41,089 nucleotides of DNA from positions 1 through 41,089 of the IMG/VR virus record IMGVR_UViG_3300018481_000013; one strand, 5' to 3'. A model generated the notes under the pieces. That model made no database searches, was not told the DNA's origin, and saw only the letters and a program-made list of their open reading frames with translations. A program made the position numbers and the translations under genes. This stretch comes from a virus. Below, piece after piece: positions 29,799-37,341 of this stretch. Numbering within the stretch: the stretch's first letter is position 1; each line of letters opens with the position of its first letter.

Positions 29799-31067
29799 AT
29801 GAAAACACTTATCGCTGCTCTGCTGTCTGCAGCAACCACGATTTACGGACAGTACTCCGTTGAGATAACCGGGCCACAAAGGGCGCATGCGGGCGAAACG
29901 GTCTATCTGAGCCTGCAGGCCAAAGCCGAGACATACGCGCATTTGTACGTGTCGGCATCCGTGCCGGCCGGCTGGAACGTGACGCTGTTTTGTGGATCGC
30001 TCGCGGGGTGCTTCAAGTCCAGCGATGGACGGCGCTATCAGTACGGCGGCGTGAATCCGGTGATTGTTCGTGTGAACGTGCCGGCCGCGGCGAGCGGTGC
30101 AAATGCGGTCGCGTTCGCGTTCGTGATGGGCGGCGTTGCAGTGTCAAAGCAATGGAGCTTTGATGTCGGGCCTCCGAAACTGGACGTTGCGAAGTGGGAA
30201 GCGAACATGTTTTCGCTTGGCGCGAAATGGTGCAAGACCGACACCGTTCTAAGCTTCGGTGTTGAATCGCAAGTTTGGTATTACGACGGAGCCCGCGTCT
30301 ACTTTCAAATTGCCGATCGCACGCAAGACAAGAAGTGGGAAGACTGCGCTCTCTGGATTGCCAAGCAATACCGCGACTACGTCATCAAAGCGAACGGCGG
30401 GCAACCGGCGTACCGATTGTTTCCGCACGGGCTCGAGATGGCCTATCGGCGCACGGGTGACGAAACGTATAAACAAGCTGTTTTATTGATGGCAAAGAAT
30501 GCGCCTTATGCAGTGAGCGGCGGCGGCGTGTCGACCAAGTTGATTCGAGAGACGGCATACGTTTTGAATTGCTATCTGGCGGCCGAGCGGTTGGGCGCGG
30601 GCCGGCATGCGCAAACCGAGCGGGCGGTGTCGCAGTTGTTAGGCCATTATTCGATGTTGTTTGATACGCACTCGTACGAACTGCATCAGACTTTCTTCGA
30701 TGGCTTGGCGGCCGAGGCGTTGATTGATTGGTATGAAGCGACGGGCGATCTTCGGGTACCTGCGGCGATTAAAAGAATGCTCGATTGGCACTGGTTTGAA
30801 GGCTGGAACGGAAAGCAGCTTGTCTATAATCCGGATCCGTTGGGGGCAACTTGTGAAAATTCATGCGGTAAATACGCGTCGGAATTGATCGCGTTGAGTA
30901 TGCCGGCGTTTGGTTGGTACTCGAGACTGACCGGTGATGCGACATATCGCGAACGCGGAGACGTGATGTGGTCACACATGCACGATACAGACATCGCGTA
31001 TACCGGAAAGATTTTTTCCCAGAACTACCGATGGACTTTCGCCTATTTGTCTTGGCGAAATAACTAA
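29799..31067 (+). CDS. Secreted protein: Ig-like domain plus alpha/alpha-barrel glycosidase-like domain
   Basis: The 422-residue protein starts with a signal peptide (MKTLIAALLSAATTIYG). Residues about 20-125 are a beta sandwich (YSVEITGPQRAHAGETVYLS) with a C-x6-C pair. Residues 140-422 are repeated helical hairpins typical of (alpha/alpha)6 or 7 barrels: YKQAVLLMAKNAPYAV, LIRETAYVLNCYLAAERLG, FFDGLAAEALIDWYEATGD, ELIALSMPAFGWYSRLTGD. Such barrels occur in GH and polysaccharide-lyase families. It probably acts outside the cytoplasm, perhaps on host or capsule polysaccharide. It is unlike phage structural proteins and looks acquired from a bacterium; the catalytic pair cannot be fixed by eye. 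Confidence 0.68.
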   Translation: MKTLIAALLSAATTIYGQYSVEITGPQRAHAGETVYLSLQAKAETYAHLYVSASVPAGWNVTLFCGSLAGCFKSSDGRRYQYGGVNPVIVRVNVPAAASGANAVAFAFVMGGVAVSKQWSFDVGPPKLDVAKWEANMFSLGAKWCKTDTVLSFGVESQVWYYDGARVYFQIADRTQDKKWEDCALWIAKQYRDYVIKANGGQPAYRLFPHGLEMAYRRTGDETYKQAVLLMAKNAPYAVSGGGVSTKLIRETAYVLNCYLAAERLGAGRHAQTERAVSQLLGHYSMLFDTHSYELHQTFFDGLAAEALIDWYEATGDLRVPAAIKRMLDWHWFEGWNGKQLVYNPDPLGATCENSCGKYASELIALSMPAFGWYSRLTGDATYRERGDVMWSHMHDTDIAYTGKIFSQNYRWTFAYLSWRNN

Positions 31068-31070
31068 AAC

Positions 31071-31259
31071 GTGCGGCTGTATGGCGCTGACGGTCGACCG
31101 ATACGTCGGGCCGTCGGTTTTCTTCGCGACTACGTAGCGTACGACGGGCCGGCGAATGATGCCGAGACGGCCGACGCGATCGCGGCGGTAACAGAGATTG
31201 AAGTCGAACAGCATGAAGCGATCGAACAAATGCATAGGTTAGAGAATTGGCAGCGGTAA
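31071..31259 (+). CDS. Small acidic protein, unknown function
   Basis: The 62-residue protein begins MRLYGADGRPIRRAVGFLRD and ends in an acidic helix. GTG 31071 follows the previous stop by three bases. It overlaps the recombinase start by 13 bases. Not recognised. Confidence 0.5.
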   Translation: MRLYGADGRPIRRAVGFLRDYVAYDGPANDAETADAIAAVTEIEVEQHEAIEQMHRLENWQR

Positions 31260-31966
31260 AAGCGAATCGGGCGATAGGATACGTTCGCGTTTCTACCGAG
31301 GAACAGGCGCGTGAAGGCGTTTCACTTGGCGCGCAAGTCGAGCGGGTAAAAGCCTACTGCGTGCTGCAGGGTCTCGAGCTGGTCGACGTGATCTCTGAGG
31401 AAGGTGTGTCGGCGAGTAAAGCTCTGGCGTCTCGGCCTGGCGGCGCTCGTTTGATCTCTGCACTACCGACAAAGCGTGTCGGGCATGTCGTCGCGTTGAA
31501 ACTCGATCGACTGTTTCGCGATGCGGCCGACGCACTGACGCAAACGAAAGTATGGGACGCGGCCGGCGTCGCGCTGCACTTGATCGACATGGGCGGGGCG
31601 ACGGTCAACACTGCCTCGGCAATGGGGCGGTTTTTCTTGTCGATGCTGGCCGGCTTTGCCGAGCTCGAGCGGAATTTGATCGCCGAGCGGACATCGACGG
31701 CGCTGCAGTTTAAGAAAAGTCGCCGGCAAGTTTACGGGCCTATTCCTTTCGGCTATACGCGGGACGGCGACACGCTGACAAGCTCGCTCGCCGAGCAAGA
31801 GATCGTAATGAGAATCCAGATCGGGCGGGCCGAGGGTAAAAGTCTCCGCACGATCGCAGCCGAGCTAAACGCGGCCGGCATCGTGCCGAAACGGGGCGGC
31901 CGTCGTTGGTATGCGTCGACGGTGGCCTCGGTCTCCGGAAATTCGATCCATGGCGCCGCGGCGTAA
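31247..31966 (+). CDS. Serine recombinase (resolvase/integrase type)
   Basis: The 239-residue protein has the catalytic start IGYVRVSTEEQ (nucleophile S16), the LDRLFRDAADALT motif of serine recombinases near residues 83-95, a long E-helix (SAMGRFFLSMLAGFAELERN, LIAERT), and a C-terminal helix-turn-helix (GKSLRTIAAELNAAGIVPKR). It cuts DNA through a serine and joins ends by subunit rotation. At 239 residues it is resolvase/small-recombinase size, without the large C-terminal part of serine integrases. It could be the phage integrase, an invertase, or a dimer resolvase. A repeat-rich gap follows. Confidence 0.88.
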   Translation: MAAVKANRAIGYVRVSTEEQAREGVSLGAQVERVKAYCVLQGLELVDVISEEGVSASKALASRPGGARLISALPTKRVGHVVALKLDRLFRDAADALTQTKVWDAAGVALHLIDMGGATVNTASAMGRFFLSMLAGFAELERNLIAERTSTALQFKKSRRQVYGPIPFGYTRDGDTLTSSLAEQEIVMRIQIGRAEGKSLRTIAAELNAAGIVPKRGGRRWYASTVASVSGNSIHGAAA

Positions 31967-32177
31967 CGCGATTGTATACGCGTTTCTACCTTGACAACGT
32001 AGTCGATAAGCGCTGTACAGAACTGTTTTCGGGCGGGGTGTACAGAAACGGACGGTAGTGTACGGGTTGGGTTGTGTACGCCGAATTTTTGCTAATAGCA
32101 CGCGTCGTTCCGCAACCTAGAATCAGCGAGTTAACAGCGGTTTTTGGGTGCAAAGTGTCGCTATCGTGAACACTCGA
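31967..32177. other. Gap with TGTAC repeats after the recombinase; candidate recombination site
   Basis: This 211-base gap holds TGTACAGAA twice (near 32014 and 32038) and two further TGTAC copies (near 32058 and 32074), plus a perfect -35 TTGACA at 31991-31996 with a weak -10 17 bases on. Repeats beside a serine recombinase can be its binding site (att/res); the promoter could drive 32178 onward. Both remain to be shown. Confidence 0.4.
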
Positions 32178-32501
32178 ATGATAAGACGGTCTATTTTTCT
32201 GGCCTGCTGTGCGCTCTGGCCACTGACGATCCGGGGCCAAAACAAAGCGGCGGCGGCAACTCCGCGGGCCGTTCGCGATGTCTTTCAACCGGTGTGTGCT
32301 GCGGCCGGATTCGCGGTTACGCTTCGGCTGGCGCCGGTGTCGGGCACTCTGGTCACGGTATACGTCAACGGATTGCTTTACCTCGAGGGCGGCGGCGGCT
32401 TGTGGGATCCGGGCGACTACTCGGTAGTGGGCCGGATGGTGACTTTCAAGAATAAACTCGGCGATCGTCCGTTGATCCAGTGTTTCTATACTGCGAGCTG
32501 A
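32178..32501 (+). CDS. Small exported protein with tail-fibre-like beta domain
   Basis: From ATG 32178 (107 residues) the start is a signal peptide (MIRRSIFLACCALWPLTIRG). The C-terminal part (LVTVYVNGLLYLEGGGGLWD, PGDYSVVGRMVTFKNKLGDR) matches the beta motif Y-x-N-G-x-x-Y ... D-Y ... V-x-F of fibre-type domains. A fibre-like domain on an exported protein is odd; it may sit on the host surface. Starts upstream of 32178 exist but would hide the signal peptide. Confidence 0.55.
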   Translation: MIRRSIFLACCALWPLTIRGQNKAAAATPRAVRDVFQPVCAAAGFAVTLRLAPVSGTLVTVYVNGLLYLEGGGGLWDPGDYSVVGRMVTFKNKLGDRPLIQCFYTAS

Positions 32502-32505
32502 GAAG

Positions 32506-32790
32506 TTGGCTTTAGCTGTTCGCGCTTGCGAGTGCGGCGAGTGCCGACGTTGTCGGCGGCGTGATTACATGCGGGCGAAACGGGCGGCCGAGCGGTTGTA
32601 TCGGCTGGATGTCGCCAAGTACGGCGAGCTATACGGGATTACGCGGGGCCTTCAGACAATCCCATGTATGACGGCGATTTTCTGCGATTGGCTGGAAGCC
32701 GATCAAGCGCTCGAATATGGCGAACTAAGCGAGATAAGGCGAGCGGTGGATCGCTGCTATCGGGCGATGTTCGGCAAACGATCGGCATAA
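32506..32790 (+). CDS. Small Cys-rich helical protein
   Basis: The 94-residue protein begins ALAVRAC8-E-C10-G-E-C13-R-R-C16-RRRD, a tight Cys cluster able to bind zinc, followed by helices. TTG 32506, four bases after the previous stop; its TAA abuts the endolysin ATG. A role tied to lysis is possible by position only. Confidence 0.55.
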   Translation: MALAVRACECGECRRCRRRDYMRAKRAAERLYRLDVAKYGELYGITRGLQTIPCMTAIFCDWLEADQALEYGELSEIRRAVDRCYRAMFGKRSA

Positions 32791-33306
32791 ATGCGCCAGA
32801 AACTTTCGAAGCTGCGAGCGATTGATGCGCTCGAGATTATCAAACATACCGAGGCGGAAGGCGGCATTTTTCGCCCGAAAGCGTACTTGTGTCCCGCGGG
32901 AATTTGGTCGATTGGATGGGGCCACACGCGCGACGTGAAAGAGTCGGACGTCTGCACGGTGCAACAGGCTGAAGCGTGGCTGCGTGAGGACACCGTAGAC
33001 GCCGAGCTCGCCGTAAAGCGGCGTGTAAAGTCTGCTCTCTATCAGTTCGAATTCGATGCGTTGGTGTCGTTCGTTTTCAACATTCGGCGCGATCGCTGGA
33101 ATGAGACACATTGCACGCTGTTACGCATGGTGAATTGTGGCGACTATGCCGGCGCGGCGCGGCAATTTCAGTTCTGGCGGAATGGCGAAGTGAATGGAAA
33201 GCTCGAGATACTGCCGGGCCTGGTCAAGAGACGAAGGGCCGAGGCGGCGCTCTTTTGCGGCCGGCCGATCGCCGAGGCTCTAAAGTACATTGGCGAGCGC
33301 AGCTAG
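32791..33306 (+). CDS. Endolysin, GH24 lysozyme
   Basis: The 171-residue protein has the GH24 active-site region: E23 in HTEAEGGIFRPKAY, then LCPAGIWSIGWGHT at 33-46. The usual acid after the tyrosine is C34 and the usual Thr is S40, a Cys variant known in this family. It cleaves the glycan of peptidoglycan at the end of infection. No signal peptide is present, so a holin is needed. It overlaps the HNH gene by 17 bases. Confidence 0.93.
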   Translation: MRQKLSKLRAIDALEIIKHTEAEGGIFRPKAYLCPAGIWSIGWGHTRDVKESDVCTVQQAEAWLREDTVDAELAVKRRVKSALYQFEFDALVSFVFNIRRDRWNETHCTLLRMVNCGDYAGAARQFQFWRNGEVNGKLEILPGLVKRRRAEAALFCGRPIAEALKYIGERS

Positions 33307-33667
33307 TCGGGCTTGTCGCCGGTGCGGCAAAACGATTCGACCGAATGAGAAGTGCTTGAGGTGTCCGGAGCCCGCGGCGCGGCCGGCCGATCGCAATCGC
33401 GGCTCGGCTGCTGCTCGTGGGTATGGGCGTAAATGGCGGGCTGCTCGGCTGGGATTTCTTCGCGAGCATCCTCTCTGTGTGGATCCGTACGGCGATCACG
33501 GCGCGCGTGTCGTTACTGCCGACGTCGTCGATCATCGACGTCCGCATCGCGGAGACTGGTCTCTCTTCTGGGACTCGGGCAACTGGCAAAGCTTATGCTT
33601 TCGCTGTCACTCCGTTAAGACTGCCTCGGAAGATGGCGGCTTTGGTAACGCGACGCGGAGGATATGA
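33290..33667 (+). CDS. HNH endonuclease next to terminase genes
   Basis: The 125-residue protein has two Cys pairs (C9-x2-C12, C22-x2-C25) and the HNH core VVDHRRPHRGDW then FWDSGNWQSLCFRCHSVKTA (D81, H82, N98, H107). This form, placed before the terminase genes, is the HNH partner seen in cos-packaging phages, which helps the terminase cut concatemers. TTG 33290 overlaps the endolysin end. Confidence 0.85.
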   Translation: MASAASRACRRCGKTIRPNEKCLRCPEPAARPADRNRGSAAARGYGRKWRAARLGFLREHPLCVDPYGDHGARVVTADVVDHRRPHRGDWSLFWDSGNWQSLCFRCHSVKTASEDGGFGNATRRI

Positions 33668-33670
33668 ACT

Positions 33671-33991
33671 ATGAGGAATTGGCGTTGTAAGTGGTGTATG
33701 AGGCGGCCGGCCGATCATGTCGAGACGACGGCGTCGCCTTTGGCCTGCGTTAGAGCGGGCATAGCTATGAGCCTTCGGAGTTCTTACGACTGGCGGCTCG
33801 GCCGGTGGAAGATGGCGGGCTGTCTCCTCGAGCGGGCGCGGCCGTCGATCGGTCGCCGGTCCTTCAGCGTGACTGATCCGTCGGCGGTGCCGATCCGAAA
33901 AAGTTGGATCGATCGGATGGTACCCGAGGGGGAGGGGGGTCTACTTTCTGGCCGACAAGTCGCGGAGACCGAGCGGAGCATGGAACTTTAG
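33671..33991 (+). CDS. Basic protein with Cys pair, unknown function
   Basis: The 106-residue protein starts MRNWRC6-K-W-C9-MRRPADH behind GGAGG at good spacing. The rest is basic and mixed (SYDWRLGRWKMAGCLLERAR). The start signal is good, but the sequence looks less typical than neighbours, so a remnant is possible. Confidence 0.45.
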   Translation: MRNWRCKWCMRRPADHVETTASPLACVRAGIAMSLRSSYDWRLGRWKMAGCLLERARPSIGRRSFSVTDPSAVPIRKSWIDRMVPEGEGGLLSGRQVAETERSMEL

Positions 33992-34058
33992 CGCGTACAG
34001 GTTTTGCGTTTTTTTGTGACGCGGGCTGAGCCTCACTCAACGGTTCGTTTTTTTCCTA

Positions 34059-34086
34059 TTGCATTTCCTGGCGACTCGTGTAGATT
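34059..34086 (+). promoter_or_regulatory. Candidate promoter of the late packaging operon
   Basis: TTGCAT (34059-34064), 16 bases, TAGATT (34081-34086), then CAGT and ATG 34091. Four of six bases match in each box. Two T7 runs lie just upstream. If used, the message would begin at or next to the ATG. Confidence 0.4.
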
Positions 34087-34090
34087 CAGT

Positions 34091-34231
34091 ATGCCTTTAC
34101 TCCTTGCGTTTGTTTTCGTCCTGCTGGTTGCCTACAAAAATCGTCCTTTGACTTGGGATAGCGGAGCAAATTTACTGATCTCTGTAATGTTGGGCCTTGC
34201 GCTCGGCTTTGGTTTTGCGGTGGTGTCCTAA
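34091..34231 (+). CDS. Two-span small membrane protein, holin candidate
   Basis: The 46-residue protein has two hydrophobic spans (PLLLAFVFVLLVAY and LLISVMLGLALGFGFAVV) joined by a short polar loop (KNRPLTWDSGA), the build of class II holins. It lies about 0.8 kb after the endolysin and at the head of the packaging genes. Holin is the best guess. Confidence 0.55.
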   Translation: MPLLLAFVFVLLVAYKNRPLTWDSGANLLISVMLGLALGFGFAVVS

Positions 34232-34311
34232 TGCGGCGGTACCGGGTGAGCGTGGTTTATACGCTACTGCTGCTGTTGCAAACGGGCGCATTACTGAGAG
34301 TTGGCCAATGA
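34231..34311 (+). CDS. Small hydrophobic peptide, 26 residues
   Basis: ATG 34231 lies in a TAATG overlap with the holin candidate and its TGA overlaps the next ATG. It encodes a basic start and a hydrophobic run (RRYRVSVVYTLLLLLQTGAL). It may be a partner of the holin candidate. Confidence 0.4.
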   Translation: MRRYRVSVVYTLLLLLQTGALLRVGQ

Positions 34312-35015
34312 TGGAAACGGTTTTCAAGCGTCCGCGGTCGACGGCAAAGCGGGACATACGACGCGCGATCGCGGTGACGTCCGCGGCCGAGGTAATCGGC
34401 GAGATTACTCCCGGGTGCGAGATTTTCGGCCTATCAAAGGGACAATTTTCTCTGGTCGATATCATGCGGCATTGCCTCGCGACGTCGGGGCCGGCTGATG
34501 TTTTGGTCTCGACCTGGACGGCGGCTAACGCCGATCTCGGTTTCGCTTACGAGCTGCTGCGAAACGGGTCGATCCGTTCGATGCGGTTTATCGTCGATTT
34601 CTCTTTTCCAACTCGGCAACCGGAATATGCCGCGGCTTTGCGTGAGCGGTTTGGGGACGGCGCGCTGCGCGTGACCAAGACACACGCAAAGTTTGTTGTC
34701 ATCCGTAACGAGGCTTGGTCGCTCGTGATTCGAAGCTCGATGAATCTGAACGAGAATCGCCGGCTCGAGTCGTTCGAGATTTCTGACTGTGCGTCTATGG
34801 CCGACTGGCTCGAGGAAGTCGTTGATAATCTTTTCGACCTACAGAAAGACGGCGAAGGGTTTACAAACAAGCCTTACGACAACTGCCTGCAGTTCGAAGG
34901 GTTTCTCGAGACGGGCGGGGCTGAGACGCTGGGCAAGTCGACCGACACGGCGAAGTATTTCAACGATGGGAAGTATCAAAACGATTTGCGGCGGGCTGGT
35001 GTGACGCGTGGCTAA
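34308..35015 (+). CDS. PLD-fold (HKD-like) phage protein
   Basis: The 235-residue protein has THAKFVVIRNEAWSLVIRSS at 125-144 followed by MNLNENRRLE, matching the H-x-K ... S/N-x-N motif of phospholipase-D-like nuclease/transferase folds, with one motif only (a dimer would give the second). Homologous-looking proteins occur beside terminase genes in other phages; the role is unknown, perhaps DNA end processing. ATG 34308 is preferred; a TTG at 34197 is in frame. Confidence 0.68.
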   Translation: MMETVFKRPRSTAKRDIRRAIAVTSAAEVIGEITPGCEIFGLSKGQFSLVDIMRHCLATSGPADVLVSTWTAANADLGFAYELLRNGSIRSMRFIVDFSFPTRQPEYAAALRERFGDGALRVTKTHAKFVVIRNEAWSLVIRSSMNLNENRRLESFEISDCASMADWLEEVVDNLFDLQKDGEGFTNKPYDNCLQFEGFLETGGAETLGKSTDTAKYFNDGKYQNDLRRAGVTRG

Positions 35016-35346
35016 GGCTGTGACTCTGCCGGCTGCGCCGTTGTGGATGGATCCGGCCGCGGTCGAGGAGTGGTCTCGATCGCTGGGCGCGATCAAATCG
35101 CGCGACGTGGCCTCGATCAATTTGTCGGAATTCGAAATCTACTGTATCGCGTTTTCGCGTTGGCTCGACGCTGAGAAGAAAATCAAGGCCGAGGGGACCG
35201 AGATTCATATCCGAGACGATAAGGGCGTCATTAAAAACGTTCTGCCGTCTCCACAAATCGGGATCTCGCAGAAAGCGTACGACCAAATGGCGAAGGCGCG
35301 AAAAGCTTCGGGGCTCGAACGGGCTCGAGAGTTGGCCGCGGATTAA
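35008..35346 (+). CDS. P27-like small terminase subunit, first copy
   Basis: The 112-residue protein (PLWMDPAAVEEWSRSLGAIK, then SEFEIYCIAFSRWLDAEKKI) has the helix pattern of P27-type small terminases: a P-x-W/L-M-x-P-E-A start, Y-C-x-A-x-x-R-W in the middle, and the N-P-x-x-x-I-x-x-x-A-x-x-Q-M-like QIGISQKAYDQMAKARKASG end. GTG 35008. It lacks the MGLRGP N-terminus, which the next gene has. Confidence 0.65.
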   Translation: MAKAVTLPAAPLWMDPAAVEEWSRSLGAIKSRDVASINLSEFEIYCIAFSRWLDAEKKIKAEGTEIHIRDDKGVIKNVLPSPQIGISQKAYDQMAKARKASGLERARELAAD

Positions 35347-35751
35347 ATGGGTTTACGGGGGCCTCTTCAGTCTAAAGATTCGGTTCGCGGGATGCGTGAG
35401 GCCGGCCGGTCGACGGTGTCGGTTATTCCTGCGGTGCTTCCGGATCCGCCGAGCTGGCTAAACGCCGAGGAGAAAAAAGTCTTTCGCTCTCTGGTGGATG
35501 ACGCGGCGGTCGGCGGGCATGTCCAGCGGGTCGACGCTATCGTTTTCGCCAATATCGCGCGGCTTCAGAACGCTATGCAGCGGGAACGGCATGCGAACAC
35601 GTACGCGCGACTGATGCGGACGCTTTTACCGTGGTTGATGGCTGCCGGCTTTACCGCGGTGGGTCGGGCTCGGCTGGGCCTGGCGCCGCCGGAGAAAAAA
35701 AAGAGCGTGACATCACAGCTTTTGGAGATGTCGAGGCGGCCGGCTGCGTGA
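35347..35751 (+). CDS. P27-like small terminase subunit, second copy
   Basis: The 134-residue protein begins MGLRGPLQSKDSVRG, a hallmark of P27 small terminases, then PDPPSWLNAEEKKVFRSLVD and ends AAGFTAVGRARLGLAPPEKK, again the family end. It should recognise the packaging site on phage DNA. Two such genes in tandem are unusual. ATG 35347 abuts the previous stop. Confidence 0.75.
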   Translation: MGLRGPLQSKDSVRGMREAGRSTVSVIPAVLPDPPSWLNAEEKKVFRSLVDDAAVGGHVQRVDAIVFANIARLQNAMQRERHANTYARLMRTLLPWLMAAGFTAVGRARLGLAPPEKKKSVTSQLLEMSRRPAA

Positions 35752-35752
35752 A

Positions 35753-36703
35753 ATGGACGGGCTCTATTTCGACTTGTCCGTAGTGGATCGGGCGCGGCTG
35801 TTTGCGAACCAAGTTTTACTAACGGCTTGCACGAAGTCGGGGGAACCTGAGCCTCTCGAGCTGCTGCCGCATAGTTTGAAGCTGGTCGCGAATCTGCTCG
35901 GCTGGAAACGGCCAAACGGCGCGCGGTTGTACCGAAAGGCGTACTGGTCGGTCGCGAGAAAGAACGCAAAAACGCAAACGCTCGCTTTTCTGGCGCTTTG
36001 CATGATGTTCCTCGATCCTGAGCCGGAACAGAGAATCTACATCGCGGCGAAGGAAAGAGAACAGGCCGGGCTGTGTTTTGAGGCGGCGTTGTCGATGATC
36101 CGGACAAACCCGGATCTTGAGGAGCTGATTCAGGCGACTCCATCGACAAAAACACTCGTACGGCGTGACACGGGCGCGCGTTTGAAGGCTTTGAGCTCTG
36201 AGGGCCGGTCGAAACACGGCTTGAATCCGTCGATGGTGATCTTCGACGAGTTGCACGCGTGGGGCGCGGCGGAACAGGAGCTATACGACGCGTTGACAAC
36301 TGGATCGGCGGCGCGGCGTGAGCCTCTGTTCGTCTTCATTACGACGGCCGGCACGGATGAGAACTCGCTCTGCTACCGAGAGTATGATTACGCGCTGCGC
36401 GTGCTGAACGGGTCGCATGTGGACGCGACGTATCTTCCGCTGATTTGGGAGCTCGACAAAGAGGCCGACTGGACGGATGAGAACCTCTGGCATCTTGCTA
36501 ACCCGGCGTTGCATTCAATCGTGCGAATTGAGGAATTGCGGGCCGCTGCGCAAAAGGCGATCGCGTTACCTGCCGAGCAAAACACGTTTCGCCGGCTTCA
36601 TCTGAATCAATGGGTAAATTCGGTGGAACAGTGGATCTCGTTGCATGAGTGGGATGGTTGCGCGGGTGAGTTTGAGGTCGATGCGTGCCGGCCGGCGGCT
36701 TAG
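35753..36703 (+). CDS. Large terminase, ATPase part
   Basis: The 316-residue protein has a terminase Walker A (ARKNAKTQ, residues 68-75), Walker B with catalytic Glu (MVIFDELHAWG, 161-171) and coupling motif ITTAGTD (196-202). It ends QWISLHEWDGCAGEFEVDAC, where normal large terminases run on into the nuclease domain. A TAG stop at 36701-36703 cuts it here, and the nuclease continues in the -1 frame. It drives DNA into the prohead. Confidence 0.92.
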   Translation: MDGLYFDLSVVDRARLFANQVLLTACTKSGEPEPLELLPHSLKLVANLLGWKRPNGARLYRKAYWSVARKNAKTQTLAFLALCMMFLDPEPEQRIYIAAKEREQAGLCFEAALSMIRTNPDLEELIQATPSTKTLVRRDTGARLKALSSEGRSKHGLNPSMVIFDELHAWGAAEQELYDALTTGSAARREPLFVFITTAGTDENSLCYREYDYALRVLNGSHVDATYLPLIWELDKEADWTDENLWHLANPALHSIVRIEELRAAAQKAIALPAEQNTFRRLHLNQWVNSVEQWISLHEWDGCAGEFEVDACRPAA

Positions 36704-37335
36704 ACCTAAAGAAAATCACAGCATACGGCGGGCTCGATCTGGCGGCGACGCGTGATCTCACGGCCTTTGTGCTGGTTTGGCCGGTCGACGATCTGGTCTA
36801 TGTGCATCCTTGGTTCTGGCTGCCGGAAGAGGGTCTGTCGGAGCGATCGCGGCGCGATAACGTGCGCTATGACCTATGGGTCGATGAGGGCCTAATCGAG
36901 CTGACGCCTGGCGCGGTGACCGATTGGCGGTTTGTTGCCGATCGGGTGCTCACGATCTCGAGTCGCTATGAGATTGGCGAGATAGGCTTCGACGCTTACG
37001 GAGCTCGAGACACGGTCTCGGATCTGACCGAGGGCGGTCTGACAGTGGTTGACGTTCGGCAAGGGGCGCTAACGCTCAATGCGCCTTGTCGCCGGCTTGA
37101 GGGGCTTGTCCTGTCTCGGCGGCTGCGCCATAACGGCCACAAGGTTCTTCGCTGGAATATCGATTGCTGTACCGTGTCGGCCGATGCGAACGCGAATATA
37201 CGGCCGGTGAAGCCTGACCGTCTCAAGAGCTCCAAACGTATCGACGGCGTTGTCGCTCTGCTGATGGCTCTCTGGCGCTCGATGTGTGCCGAGGAGCAAA
37301 CCATTTCATATACGGGCCTCCGGTCTGTCGGATAA
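36685..37335 (+). CDS. Large terminase, nuclease part
   Basis: The 216-residue protein is the RNase-H-like nuclease domain: AYGGLDLAATRDLTAF (D18), GEIGFDAYGA (D103) and KRIDGVVALLMALWRS (D187) supply the three metal-binding Asp. It overlaps the ATPase ORF by 19 bases in the -1 frame. A GTG at 36685 with a GAGG about 8 bases upstream allows independent start; a -1 frameshift or sequencing error are the alternatives. Confidence 0.88.
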   Translation: MPAGGLDLKKITAYGGLDLAATRDLTAFVLVWPVDDLVYVHPWFWLPEEGLSERSRRDNVRYDLWVDEGLIELTPGAVTDWRFVADRVLTISSRYEIGEIGFDAYGARDTVSDLTEGGLTVVDVRQGALTLNAPCRRLEGLVLSRRLRHNGHKVLRWNIDCCTVSADANANIRPVKPDRLKSSKRIDGVVALLMALWRSMCAEEQTISYTGLRSVG

Positions 37336-37341
37336 ACGAAA

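Noticed and set aside
35565-36299. Minus-strand ORF of 244 codons opposite the terminase
   Set aside because: Low-complexity Ser/Arg/Pro sequence opposite a well-supported gene.
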